A DNA stretch of 64,000 nt from assembly GCA_003184365.1 (NCBI GenBank), contig NKYR01000059.1:1-64000 (forward strand). The letters run 5' to 3'. Under the pieces are notes generated by a model. The model was not told the DNA's origin and did no database searches. It saw nothing but the letters and a program-made list of their open reading frames with translations. The translations under genes and the position numbers were made by a program. This document shows positions 48,232-58,600 of this stretch, one piece after another. This stretch comes from Evernia prunastri (Eukaryota > Ascomycota > Lecanoromycetes > Lecanorales > Parmeliaceae). The number at the start of each line of letters is the position of its first letter. The first letter of the stretch is position 1.

Positions 48232-49674
48232 GGGGGCCAAACGCAACCTCACTTGATGGATATCACTCTTGTACTCCTACCTCTTCAGAGCATCATCTAT
48301 CAGACCTTGTGGCCTGCATTTCAACAAGTGTCATCAAATTAGTTATAGGTGCGCACTGAGTATCGCCCTATTCGCAGCGAAACATGTAAGATCCCAAGGC
48401 CAGTAGACAGCCCCCAACGGTGGGGGCATCGTTGGGCTACAACAAGATGACCAGATCGGGCCAGATCAGCCAGGCGAAGCGATTGGCACTCAATACGACG
48501 TTCCAGCGCACTTACCCGATATGTGCTCCCAGCACACTTCATACTAGGATTTACCCGATCTCCATCGCCACGAAGCATCCGCATCCACGACCACAATCGC
48601 ATCGCCCATCTCGAGCTCTGCGAACTCACGAAATTGCGGATTTTGCAAAACCAGAACGACACCGCTCCGAAGCCACGCCATCGCCTCCTCACCGCCGCCG
48701 TTGAACCTCTGTTCTCTGCTCAAAAATCCTGAACCCCATCATGCCCCGCTCATCCATCACAGCAGACGCAAGCGACATTGACGGCCCTCAAATGCCCCGA
48801 CCTCAACCATTTCAACAGGGAGAGAAAACACCGAAAGTCCCGACGTCCGTCCGAACAGCGCCTCCACCTCCCCAGATCCTCATATGCCCTCGCTGCCGAC
48901 CGAGCAGACTGAGTGCAAAAGACCGCGTGTACAACAGCGCTCATCGGCGCGGAACGGGACGTGAATTCCGTAGACGGCTATGATAGCGGGAAGGGGGTAG
49001 TTGGTCATTTTGGAGGATGAGGATGTGGTTGATTGATTTAGGGGTGGAGTAGAAGGAGAAGAAGAAGACGAAGATGAGGAGGGCGCAGGCGAGTAGGGAG
49101 GGGAGAGAGGGAGGGAGGGGAGCGGGATGGGGAGCGAAGAGAGGGTATGCGAAGGGGAGTGGAGGTTGGATTGTGAGCTGGTGGCTGTTGTGAATACATA
49201 GATCGTTGACTCGAACGTCTGAAGGGATGACATAGTTGGAGATTTGATTCCATCCTGTCGCTCTTTGCACAAAGTGGCTGATAAAATCCGTGGCGTTCAG
49301 CGGACCGGGGGGGACTTAAGTAAGCAGTTTTGGGCAATGGTTCAACGTTGACCTATTTAAACGTTTTGGGTAGTTCAAGAGGTTGTGTGGACTCGGACCC
49401 AAATCAGGGGAATAATCGACCTTCTTGTGTGGTGATCTAGAGTGACTCTGTAGCAACGCTCCACACAGGCCCAGCCCCAACGAGTTCAATCTTCACCGAC
49501 TCTTTTTGCGCATCTCTTTATCCTGTCTGGGTCAACAGCTAGGAATGTACGCCACTACAACTGCTTCCGAACGGTTTCGAACTGCATGAATCGCAAGGCC
49601 TCCATACTGACGATCAGAGCTTTTCGGCGTCGGATGTACTCCATGACACCCTTTCTCCAACATCAAATCCATCG

Positions 49675-49812
49675 TCACCTCGGATCTCGAGGTCGGAACT
49701 CTGCGACAGCAACGTCGTCGTTTTTCTCCCACCTGGGTTGACCAAGCGCCGCCTCAACTCTCGCCCGTACTCCCTCCTGCACCGCTCTCCAAACAAAAGA
49801 CGGACCCATGCG
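49675..49812 (-). other. In-frame coding-like extension after the TAG of the F-box-like gene
   Basis: Forty-five open codons plus TGA directly after the TAG. Composition (Trp, Val, Arg and Glu with helix spacing) resembles the C-terminal part of the family. It is listed so the break is visible; translation of it is not shown by sequence alone. Confidence 0.5.
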
Positions 49813-50259
49813 CTATGCGGGCCATTCCACGCGCACGACCTCGAACCCACCGAAACCCCTCAGCACCGTCGCCAATCCGTCGTTGACATCCCATTCCTGC
49901 AAATCAACATGACAGACGCCGCGCTCCATCTCAGTGCCGGCGAAACGGTTCAACCGTTGCGCACTGCGATTCGTCATATCCCAATGACCGCCGCGACCGG
50001 TCTTGAACCGTGCCGGGGGCATGGAGACGAGGATGTTGCGGGTTTTGGCAATGGGAGGCGGCTCGGGCCAGCGAGGGAGATGTTCACCTCTGAAGGCGAG
50101 GGCGCGGAGACGGTAGACGCCGTGTTTGTAGAGGAGGGGCGTGCTTTCTTCGTTGACTTGGCGGCAGGTGAGTAGAAAGGCGAAACTGGAGGACAGGGCG
50201 AGATAGGTGTAAATTTCGTCGCGGAGTTCGCGGGGGATAAGGAGGAGGGTGGTTGGCAT
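49813..50259 (-). CDS. Small F-box-like protein, cut by an in-frame TAG
   Basis: A 148-residue frame starting MPTTLLLIPRELRDEIYTYL, the start typical of a large family of fungal F-box-like proteins (hydrophobic residues, then PRELRDEIY), followed by LLTCRQVNEESTPLLYKHGV, also typical. Members of the family usually run on after the RVEWP-like region into an amphipathic helix. Here the frame stops at TAG (49815-49813), but the next 45 codons (49812-49678) stay open in the same frame and continue in family style (SFVWRAVQEGVRARVEAALG), ending at TGA 49677-49675. So the gene is either newly truncated, read through, or affected by a base error. No intron that would remove the TAG fits splice rules. 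Confidence 0.6.
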   Translation of the reverse strand: MPTTLLLIPRELRDEIYTYLALSSSFAFLLTCRQVNEESTPLLYKHGVYRLRALAFRGEHLPRWPEPPPIAKTRNILVSMPPARFKTGRGGHWDMTNRSAQRLNRFAGTEMERGVCHVDLQEWDVNDGLATVLRGFGGFEVVRVEWPA

Positions 50260-52436
50260 GGTTTTGGGATGGTGGACGTGATGTTTTGTACAAACTCGGC
50301 TGCTTTACTGTGCAAGGGTTGGAGATAGAGGTTCAGAATATCGGCAGCGTACCCGTGTTATAATGATGATATAAGTTATTGGAAGTGTCAGATGATTTCG
50401 AATTGGCAGGTAGGTATTGAGTTGTGTTGATCCTTTATGAGTCATCGAGGATTTCGGGAGACGGGAGTCTGCATGCGCAGTCGCTCCAACGCAGTTGATA
50501 CATAAAAAGGAAGGTATGGCAGTGAAATCTGCTTCACCATCGTAAGTACTGATTTTGTAGGTAGTGAATGCTAACTCAAGACTTAAAAGGTTGGAGGAGG
50601 GAAGATTGTACCTACTTCAACAGAGATCGCTTCCAAGGAAACCCGTTGGAAGCGAAACCCGCAAGGAGACTGGTACCCTTCTCAGTGCGCGTTTGTCGCT
50701 GACGTCTACGGAGTCGACTTGGATGACTTCGCAAACTGTGGGAGATGGATGGATGAGCTGTCCCTGCTTCTAGTCACGCCTTTGCCGGAAGTCCGCCTAG
50801 GAGATGGGATAGGATAGTCCATCATAGAGTATAATGTAGAGCAGGAAGCTCGTGTTAGTGTGTCGGCCGCCTTGTCAGGTTACAGGCTGCATAAAGATCA
50901 AAGGCTGAACTTATTCGGTCTAGCACAGACGGCGAAGGTATTGGCTTTTCACTTTTTGGAACCCTGGTGGCCAAACCTCTTCTTTAGGATGACTGGTCCG
51001 ATATGCCATTTTGGGGTTCTCTAAAATCTTCTTCGGTATTTCTACTCGCCCTATGCTTGGCCCATAGAACCAGCGTTCTTCGATAAATGGTGGCTCCTCC
51101 AGAAAATGCATATTGTGCTAAGCTAGACGTTTAATGTTAGCTCTTTGTACTACTGGTCCAAGCCGTCCCACTTTTATTTGGACGGTCCGACACCCTGGAC
51201 GGACCCTCTGGACCATCAGGAGCCTTACAGCTCAGCGTTGACAGACGGCAAAGCGAAGAACGTCTTCCGCTTATCTATCCATCGATTCTACTTGTTTCCA
51301 TTGACCTCGCAAAGGCATGTCACACATGGTATATTATGATGAAGGCTGAGAAGTGGGAGATGAAAGATGGGTTGTCCAAAGGACACATACACACACACCT
51401 CTGGCCGAGGCTGGTGCGGCACAGTGCGAACGAGGCATCAAGGCAACAGGTTCATGCATTGCAACCTTCGGAAGCCGAAGGATGATGTAAGGCCTCGTCA
51501 TCCCCTGCAGCCACAATAGATGAGAAGCTGGGGTAAAGACGGCCATGAAGGCGTATGATAATCAGACGTCCGTCAGTGCCGCATTCACAACATGTTTGCC
51601 TCTTGCTTTCATGAGATCGAAGATGATGGAAAGCATCACCGAGGAATGGGAAGGATGACCAAGTTGGATGTCAAGCAACAGCCTGGGTGAAACAAGTAGA
51701 CCGTTTCATAGCCTGAAGTGTTGGCTGTCATCTCGGTGATCTCACCGCCATGGCAGTCGCAATTGGCCTCACCGAAGACAGCGTGTTTACACCAGCACTC
51801 ACGGCAGTGGCAATAGGTAGGACTCTCACCGAGCACGAAGTGGTGGTCCAACCGCCACGGCTGCCAGATGCTGACACGTCTTCTGTTCCGGCGCATTGGG
51901 GGGCCCCTACCCCGGCAAGAGTGTGCACATGAACAGATGTGCCGAAGCCTGATGGACCTTCCAGAAAGGGAACAATAAGTAGACGTACAAAACAACACAA
52001 CAAGCATACGTATATGTTATGAAATAAGGCATTTATTTTGCTACTGAGTCATTTCGGAGTAAGATGAAGGCGGCAGAAAAATGAATGGGTCAAGCCACAG
52101 TATGAGGGAAATAGGGTGCTGACCGATGACAGTCTGGCAATCTGATAGAGCTAAGAAGTATGAAAATGGTGTCAGCTAACAATGGTTGGAAGTCGGATTG
52201 TTTATCGAGGTGGTCATGTACGGTATGGTATGTGAGGTGTAAGTAATAGGCGAATTCGCCTTGCAGTCAACCTTTCTGCAGAGTTCAGCTGGCATGAACG
52301 GTCTTGGCATTCTGGCGGAGTCATCAAATGCAACCCTAAGAACCCTAAGAGCAAAGCCACTCCCAAAGTAGCTTAGCTCTGTCATGGTTCCATCGCTTAC
52401 ACCCTTGGCGCTTGCATGAAGGATTTCATCTCCCCA

Positions 52437-52467
<31 letters not shown>

Positions 52468-53351
52468 TCCAGCAATCTTTGCGGAACAGTCATAACATCT
52501 TCACACATACCCCAGCAACCTTTTAGACACAGCCTTGTATTCTTCAACCATTTCCAAATCATCTCATGCATTCCTCACCTTCAATGCTACCACACCATCG
52601 GTCCATTACCGCATACGGGAAACGCAGCCTCGTTGGCATGGCCCCCAACCAGATCATTCTCTTCCTTTTCATGCCGATGGCGTCTCGCTCTGCAGTCAGC
52701 ATTGCAAAGCCACAAGGTCAAGCGCGATAGTACGGTGATATTGCCGGAACCGCTAGATGCAGGCAACCATTGACCACTAAAAACCCTTCAGCTGACCTCT
52801 AGGAATCAACTTAGCGCGAACTGCGGGAACCGATATGGGTGAGTTTAGTGCATGGATGGGTCCATTGATGCCTATGACTCGAAGCTAGGCAAATCTTAGA
52901 TCATCAGGCACCAATGACATGCATCTCTATCATTCTCTCGATTTCTTATATCATTCGTCAATCGCGCACATTCCTTTCCTCTTCTCTTCATCCTCCCAAA
53001 CACTTTCCCAACCCCAAACCCTACGACAACGGTGTTGGCTCTGGTGAATCCTACTTCGCCGATTGATCCTTCCTCGTCAACCAACAAATAACATCCACCT
53101 CGAAACGCAACCTCTCATACATAATCCTTATCCACGTCATAAGGGATTGCGTGACCTCATTCTCTGTTTCTATTACCATCATCGTCTTCAAACAACATCG
53201 ACCTCTTTCTTACTTAAACAACCCATCATCGCCGACTTCTCAAGTGGTCAAGCTGTCTCCCCAATACACCAAAACAACCTACTACTACGTCCCAACCCCA
53301 CCACCAACCCCCAAAACCACATCCACACAACCCCACCCCGAACCCACCACA
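50260..53351. other. Long stretch without a supported gene
   Basis: About 3.1 kb. A Cys-rich minus-strand frame at 51636-52007 (including YCHCRECWCKHAVFG and NCDCHGG) might be part of a small gene, but no signal peptide or complete model is evident. A CTTT microsatellite sits at 52437-52469. The last part (about 52900-53351) is C-rich and is probably the promoter and leader of the gene at 53352. Confidence 0.4.
52437..52469 (+). repeat. CTTT microsatellite
   Basis: About eight uninterrupted CTTT units. Confidence 0.9.
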
Positions 53352-54023
53352 ATGGCCCACTCCCCCCGGCAAGTGATCTTCGCCCCAATCCCCGCCACCT
53401 ACTCGCGCCTCCCCCACGACGACGAGCTCTACGTCATGAAAGCCTTCGCCCGACACGCCTCCCGCTGCCCGACCTGCGCGCACCCGTGTGAAACCCACCG
53501 CCGCGGCAGCACCCTCTGCGCCAAAGGCCACCAGCGCGCCCTTGACGTCGCGCAGTACGCCGTCAACAAAGCCGGCCGGACCTTCTCCGTCGTCGACCTC
53601 GATGGCGACCGCCGCGTGCAGATGGAGATTCCCGCCGACTGCTCCGCCGTGCGAGAGCTGCTCAAGGCGACGGAGCGCGGCCTCCGCCTGCGCCGCAAGG
53701 TTCCCTCCACCGGGCACGACGAGACGCATCGCGTACCCCACCCCCCGGTGGTGGTGCAGCCGACATTCGAGCACCGTCAGCACGCGCAGCAGCGGGAGCC
53801 ACGGTACGTGCGCAAGCCGATGCTCGAGACGGCGCTGCCGCCGTCGTCGTCCCGCCACGAGAAGAAGCACTCGCGCTCGCACTCGGGCCGGGGCAGCCTG
53901 TATGAGGCGGACATGAGGGAGCGGGAGCGGCGGCACAAGTCGCGGCCGGTATACTACAGCGCCGGGGCCCGGGGCGCACTGCCCGTGCCGGCGAAGGACT
54001 ACGACGACTACTACTACGATTGA
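53352..54023 (+). CDS. Conserved hypothetical protein with a CxxC zinc-knuckle-like motif
   Basis: A 223-residue single-exon frame. I used the ATG at 53352 (ACAATGG context) rather than one 67 codons upstream, because the upstream part is low-complexity and reads like leader sequence. Near residues 37-63 the sequence RCPTCAHPCETHRRGSTLC followed by AKGHQRALDV gives four Cys and two His that could bind zinc. A short beta/alpha-like segment follows (AGRTFSVVDLDGDRRVQMEI). The second half is disordered, basic and rich in His, Arg and Ser, ending in acidic-tyrosine DYDDYYYD. I believe similar proteins occur across Pezizomycotina as unnamed proteins, but the function is unknown. The region is strikingly GC-rich, which creates long antisense frames that are not genes. 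Confidence 0.75.
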   Translation: MAHSPRQVIFAPIPATYSRLPHDDELYVMKAFARHASRCPTCAHPCETHRRGSTLCAKGHQRALDVAQYAVNKAGRTFSVVDLDGDRRVQMEIPADCSAVRELLKATERGLRLRRKVPSTGHDETHRVPHPPVVVQPTFEHRQHAQQREPRYVRKPMLETALPPSSSRHEKKHSRSHSGRGSLYEADMRERERRHKSRPVYYSAGARGALPVPAKDYDDYYYD

Positions 54024-54335
54024 TCGAGGGAGGAGAGCCGCGATGACGAATATGGGATGCTGATGCTACGAATGAGTGAATGATTCATCACGATCACGTG
54101 AGGATGACGGATCCGACTTTCTTCTCCAGAAGGAAAGAAGTGGGGACACCTATAAACCGGACACACGCCGTATGGACACCCCGAACGAACCTCACTGATC
54201 GGCACACACTTCCCGTCTTATACCATGACAGAACGCTCCGCGATCTGCTGCACTCGAATCCTTCCTCGCCCGCTGGTGCAATGAATGCGATTGCAAAGGG
54301 CGCTGAAGGTCAATGAATGGCTGAAGGGAAGAAGG

Positions 54336-54370
54336 GAGGGAGGAAGGAAGGAAGGAAGGAAGGAAGGAGG
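54336..54370 (+). repeat. GGAA/GGGA microsatellite
   Basis: A purine run made of AAGG units after GGGAGGG, downstream of the CxxC gene. Confidence 0.85.
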
Positions 54371-54427
54371 TGGGAACTGAGGACAAGGGCAATGAAGAAA
54401 GAGGAAGCGGAGGAATGGAGGATGCAT

Positions 54428-55048
54428 TTAGACTAGACCAGGGCGACGAAGCCGACGATGTAACGTAGCAATCCCCGAGATAGCAATGTACTCAACGGAT
54501 TCGATATCGCAACACATAATGGGGTTCACTTGCAAAAAGTCATGGTGGATGCACAGGCGTGACAGGGTAGGGAAAAAAAAACACCACGGTCCACAATTCC
54601 CTCCTCTTTCTTTGGCAGCTAAGCCCGACATAGTAAAGCCTAGCAGAGGTGTCATCATTCCTCCTGCTGCTGTAGCTGCAGTAGGAGTTGAGAGTACATT
54701 CGTGCTCTGACCACATGTAAGCATAGCCTGCTTGGCAGAGTTGGCAATATCCTCCTTGCAGCTGTGCTTTTCTCCTTTCATAGAATAATAATCAAGGCAC
54801 GAATCCTCTTCTACATACCCACACGAAGGCATGGCCCACGTCTTATTTCTGTAGGTAGGTAGGTAGGTAGTCTTCCATGGATTCCACATCCCCTTTGCTA
54901 CCCCACTCACCCCAAGCACTGGCTGCATACGACGCAAGAGCAATTCTCTGTACACCCATCTCGACTCTAACGGCTTCGTTTTTCGCCGATTAGGTATCAG
55001 AGAGAAAACGAGGACGGTAAGAAAACCGATTCGAACCAGACTTCTCAC
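54428..55048 (-). CDS. Doubtful hypothetical protein
   Basis: A 206-codon frame with a hydrophobic start (RSLVRIGFLTVLVFSLIP) and a middle part (KEDIANSAKQAMLTCGQSTN, then TAATAAGGMMTPLLGFTMSG) that could be real. The 5' third lies inside copy A of a tandem duplication, and no splice model improves it. No family is recognised. It may be chance. Confidence 0.2.
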   Translation of the reverse strand: MRSLVRIGFLTVLVFSLIPNRRKTKPLESRWVYRELLLRRMQPVLGVSGVAKGMWNPWKTTYLPTYRNKTWAMPSCGYVEEDSCLDYYSMKGEKHSCKEDIANSAKQAMLTCGQSTNVLSTPTAATAAGGMMTPLLGFTMSGLAAKERGGNCGPWCFFFPTLSRLCIHHDFLQVNPIMCCDIESVEYIAISGIATLHRRLRRPGLV

Positions 55049-55118
55049 CTCCCATTGTTGCAGTTTGCCGCAACTTTTGTAAGGTAAAATACCGCCATCG
55101 CCGCGCTTGAATCGGGAT
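54781..55118 (+). repeat. Tandem duplication, unit A
   Basis: About 338 bases matching unit B directly downstream. Shared landmarks in order: AGAATAAT, ATCCTCTTCTAC, CTCACCCCAAGCACTG, TCTCGACTCTAAC, GGCTTCGTT, TATCAGAGAGAAAA, CCGATTCGAA, TTGTAAGGTAAAA, CGCCGCGCTTGAATCGGG. It contains a GTAG microsatellite (54851-54870) that is not expanded in unit B. Confidence 0.85.
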
Positions 55119-55437
55119 ATAGAATAATCAACGATCCTCTTCTACCCACGCGAAGATATCGTCATCTCTCTTTTCGACAGGTAGCCTTTTATGAACTCCA
55201 CAACTCCTTGCTATCCACTCACACCAAGCACTGACTATATAAAGCAAATTTCCTGTACATCAATCTCGACTCTAACAGCTTCGTTTTCGCCGAGTAGGTA
55301 GGTTATCAGAGAGAAAAGACGACGATGACGAAACCGATTCGAATAAGACTTCGTGCCGTCTTACTCACCTCCAATTGCAGCTTGTTGTCAACCTTTGTAA
55401 GGTAAAACACCGTCATCGCCGCGCTTGAATCGGGTAT
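55119..55437 (+). repeat. Tandem duplication, unit B
   Basis: About 318 bases with the same landmarks as unit A, diverged by substitutions and small indels. It lies about 290 bases before the start codon of the two-module secreted protein gene. Confidence 0.85.
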
Positions 55438-55567
55438 CCTACGACATCGCGTAATTCTGCTGCGCGACTTGCTTGTTTCCGCGAATTCGCACTACTCTAC
55501 ACCTGTTTATATCTTGCCAAAGCTTCCAAACAGGTTACTGTTGAAAATGCCAGTTCCTTCCGCTAGC

Positions 55568-55590
55568 CGGATATCGGATATCGGATATAC
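55568..55590 (+). repeat. Short ATATCGG direct repeat
   Basis: Three adjacent copies of a GGATATC heptamer. Confidence 0.75.
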
Positions 55591-55728
55591 ATCAACCGCA
55601 TCTTACACTCGTGCATCGCATGCAATCCATCGAGCAAATCTTCAACCACTCACTCGACCCTGGATTCGAATTCTCCCCATCAATACTTACCGATCAGCAC
55701 ATCCATCTCTGCGGTCCCGCCTTCGAGC

Positions 55729-57126
55729 ATGTTCCCCTCCGCTCCCTTCATCAGCTCATTGCCTCTTCTCCTCTGTCTAGTCGAAGCGAGCGCGCTCGCG
55801 CCCCGTGCGCAAAAAGCGAACCCTTTGAGCCTGTCTTCTCCGGCAAACAGCACCCTCCCAATGCAGTCACCGGCCACCGTTCCGTCCGCCGCCGGATCGG
55901 CAAACCCGTCTCTGGATCTGTTCAACGCGTCACAATCCAGCTCGGGCGGGAACGCAACGCAACTGACAGCCGCTCACGTCGAATGCGCGACTCATGGGAA
56001 TCCTCTGAATGCCGGGAGCTGCGCGCAGGCGATCCGGGAGATGCTCATGTGGCTCCGGAGCCTTCCGCGGCAGAAGGTCATCGTGGGGGAACGAGGTGGG
56101 GGGTTAATGTGAACGCTTTTCGAAAGCATCGGATGTTGACTCGATGTCTCTCTCGCAGGTAGAGGGTTCTGGGACGTCCAAGACCCGTCTTTTATCATGA
56201 GTTGTAAGTGGCATCAAAATGAGCACCGAGCGGAACACAGACATTTTTCACATCCCCGAGTTTCTGCACCGGTCGTCCTAACACGGGCCGCAGCCGATGG
56301 GCAATGTTACTTGGACATATATCTTACAGACGAAGAATACGACCAGACGACGGTCGCCGAGCTCGCGTCCGCGGCAACGATGCTGTTGGAGACCTGTGTG
56401 CAGAGGCCACCGGGCCGGGGGGGAATAGTCAGACTGCTTGGTCAGTGAATTATCCTCGAGCTGTCCCCGCTCTACCGTCGAAGTCCCCCGCGCGCTGAAA
56501 CCCGTTTTCTACTCTCCCTCCTAGGTAAAGAGCAAAACATCGCCATCGGGGTGCATCCCGACCCTTTTGGCACCCAGGTCCGTGTCCAGTGCATGCCTCC
56601 CCCACCGACCGGTCCGCCCGCCTCGTCATGCCGAAGTCTTCGAGACATCCTGCCCTACAGCCATGAAAGCGACTATCAGACCTTTGGGCGGCCAGGTTCC
56701 GACGCGGACGTCGTTCTCCCGCGCCGGGTTTACAACGGTGAGTAGTCTCCAAAAACGGAACCCCATGTCGGGAATAATGCATTTTCTCACCCGCGCTTTG
56801 CTTGCAAAACGTTTTAGATGACGGACGGTGCGTGCTCGGCTTGTTCACGACGGGCGCTTCGGACAGGTCCGACCCGAGGACGGTACAACTTGCCGCTACG
56901 GCTTTGGAAGCGGTCTGTGTGAGGCAGGGGAGGTGGGGGAAGATGACCGGTCTAGGTTTGTGTTCTTTTTTCCTTTTGCGGAATGATTTCTAGAAAGGAA
57001 GCACATTGCTTTGGACTTACTTTGCTACGCGCCCCAGGTCGAGGACATAATCTTTACGTGACGCTGAGCGATGCGTCACAGCCAATGTCGGCTCAAATGA
57101 ATTCGTCCGGCCTAGATGTCCAATGA
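55729..57126 (+). CDS. Secreted protein with two diverged cysteine modules
   Basis: Six exons (55729-56095, 56159-56203, 56294-56440, 56525-56737, 56818-56955, 57038-57126) give 332 residues; every intron interrupts the first base of a codon. The N-terminus (SLPLLLCLVEASALA within the first 24 residues) is a signal peptide. Two modules share one pattern: Cys, then a helix with Ile/Leu (CAQAIREML and CRSLRDILP), a spacer of 30 or so residues, DG-x-C (SDGQCYLDIYL and DDGRCVLGLF), and a helix ending in Cys (ASAATMLLETCVQ and LAATALEAVCVR) followed by GRGG-like and LG-x-x-x-x-I/L-x-V segments. So the gene arose by an internal duplication. Many fungi have secreted proteins of this general type with no known role. 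The second intron (56204-56293, GTAAGT, CTAAC branch, GCAG) is needed to keep module 1 the same length as module 2. Confidence 0.8.
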
Positions 57127-57689
57127 AGTCTTCCCTGGGATTCCTCTTCGAGAGGTTCGTCTAAAGGATGAATTTCAAATGACGGCCGGAGAGAGAGGTT
57201 TCGGCGGGAGGCTTACCGATGGATGGTATTTTCCGGTAGCCCTCATATCTTTGCGCTCTCCAGCCTAAAGTACCGCACCGGCGCACCACTATATATGTTT
57301 TCTGAAGCACCCCTGGAACCTCGAATCACCTCAACCATGGATCTAAGTGCTTCACGGGCGTATCTCATGGGAGCAGACGAGTTCGGATCAATCAGCAAGA
57401 CTGTGTGTGGTATCTGTTCTATCGTACTACTCCTTTTTAAAAGATCAAGGCGAAGATGAAGACTGTATTATATGTAGCTTTATTTTATTTATTCTTGGAA
57501 AGAGGATCAGAAGCAACGACGAAGCATCCGAGTATGAGAAAAAAGAACAAGAAAGAAAGAAAAGGCTAGAGATGCACAAACCGGCTATAATCGATTGAAA
57601 TACCAGCTGCTAAGGTACCTAGTCTCCTTCACCGCATCCCACAACCCCATTTCATCTCCCGCTACCGTACCGTACCTAATCAACAACCC

Positions 57690-57870
57690 ATATCGCCTAT
57701 CCCCATCCTCATCCCCATCCCCATTCCCAATCCTTCCCCATCCCCATCCCCTCCCCCACCAATTCATCCTCAGTCCAAACCCCCCAATCCAAACCCCCCA
57801 ATCACCCCCTCATAACACAATCCAAACCCCCTCAACAAACCCCCTCAACAAACCCCCCTCCGATCCACCT
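57690..57870 (+). repeat. C-rich low-complexity/minisatellite region
   Basis: Variants of CCCCATC repeated several times (57700-57760), then two copies of AATCCAAACCCCCC and three of AACAAACCCCCT-like units. Confidence 0.8.
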
Positions 57871-58084
57871 TCCCCACAGAGCCAGCACACAAAACCAGCA
57901 CGCAAAGCCAGCCGCGCCGCAGGAGTATTGGCCGGGAGTACCAAAAACCCCATGTGCAAAATCGCTCTGAGGACAGTGAATTCCTCTGAAATAGTACTGC
58001 TTCGAAAAGAGAGAGATATCTTGACCACAAATAGACGGTTTTCCCGGGCGTATGAACGTGGTGTGTTTGTGTTTGTGTGTTTTG

Positions 58085-58111
58085 GGGGGGGGGGGGGGGG
58101 GGGGGGGGGGG
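58085..58111 (+). repeat. Poly(G) tract of 27
   Basis: An uninterrupted run of 27 G after TTTT. Runs this long are rare in fungal genomes and are prone to length errors. Confidence 0.9.
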
Positions 58112-58600
58112 TAAGTGGGGTTCTGTGGTCATGGGGGGTCATGGGGGTTTACATGTGACATGCGGAATGAGGGCGCGGATACTCCTGCTGCGGATAGGAT
58201 TGGGATTTAGGCGTGTGCTGCGTTGCGGGGAAGGTTGGGCGGGGTGGGATGTGTGGGGTGGGAGTGAGATGAGGATGGGCGAGGTGTACAGACTAAGGAA
58301 GAATGACCCCCAGTCCTGCTTGTGGCGGATTGGTCCAACCTATACGCTACGCGGTCTTTTCGTTGGTGATTTTGGATAGTTGAGGCGTATATGTTTGTAG
58401 TGTTGTAATCACACTGCTTTGAAAGTACACCATTCGTCTCACAATCGTCGAGTCACCTGACCGATTTCTGAAAACCCCGAACTCGGAAAAACCACAACCA
58501 TGTTTTCTTTCAATTTAGGTAAGTACATTGTACGGACATCAGTCTGAGAATTATTCAACAGCCAAAATTTCCCAAACCGGACCCCATCTCGAGACCACAC

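Larger units (their letters stand above)
47731..49674. other. Repeat-rich intergenic region
   Basis: About 1.9 kb with a GAAA microsatellite, a poly(A) run and a purine-rich block at 49040-49140. Frames at 48420-48704 and 48741-48983 (plus) and 48880-49272 (minus) are short and Pro/Arg- or Ser-rich; the 48741 frame has LICPRCRPSRLS but too little to call a gene. Nothing else is supported. Confidence 0.4.
54024..55728. other. Intergenic region with a tandem duplication
   Basis: Apart from the microsatellites, the doubtful frame and the duplicated units, this 1.7 kb carries no recognised gene. Its right end is the probable promoter of the secreted-protein gene at 55729. Confidence 0.4.
57127..58600. 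other. Low-complexity intergenic region
   Basis: About 1.5 kb. It contains C-rich minisatellite-like sequence (57690-57870), a 27-base G tract, and no credible gene. Frames at 57223-57459 and 57595-58158 have the composition of repeats. Confidence 0.45.

Noticed and set aside
51636..52007. Cys-rich minus-strand frame as a secreted gene
   Set aside because: No signal peptide, no supported splice model and two overlapping frames of similar quality; left as a remark only.
53226..53936. Minus-strand frame (236 codons) opposite the CxxC gene, and a second plus-strand frame at 53488-53916
   Set aside because: Both are Ala/Arg/Gly-rich shadows caused by third-position GC in the sense gene.
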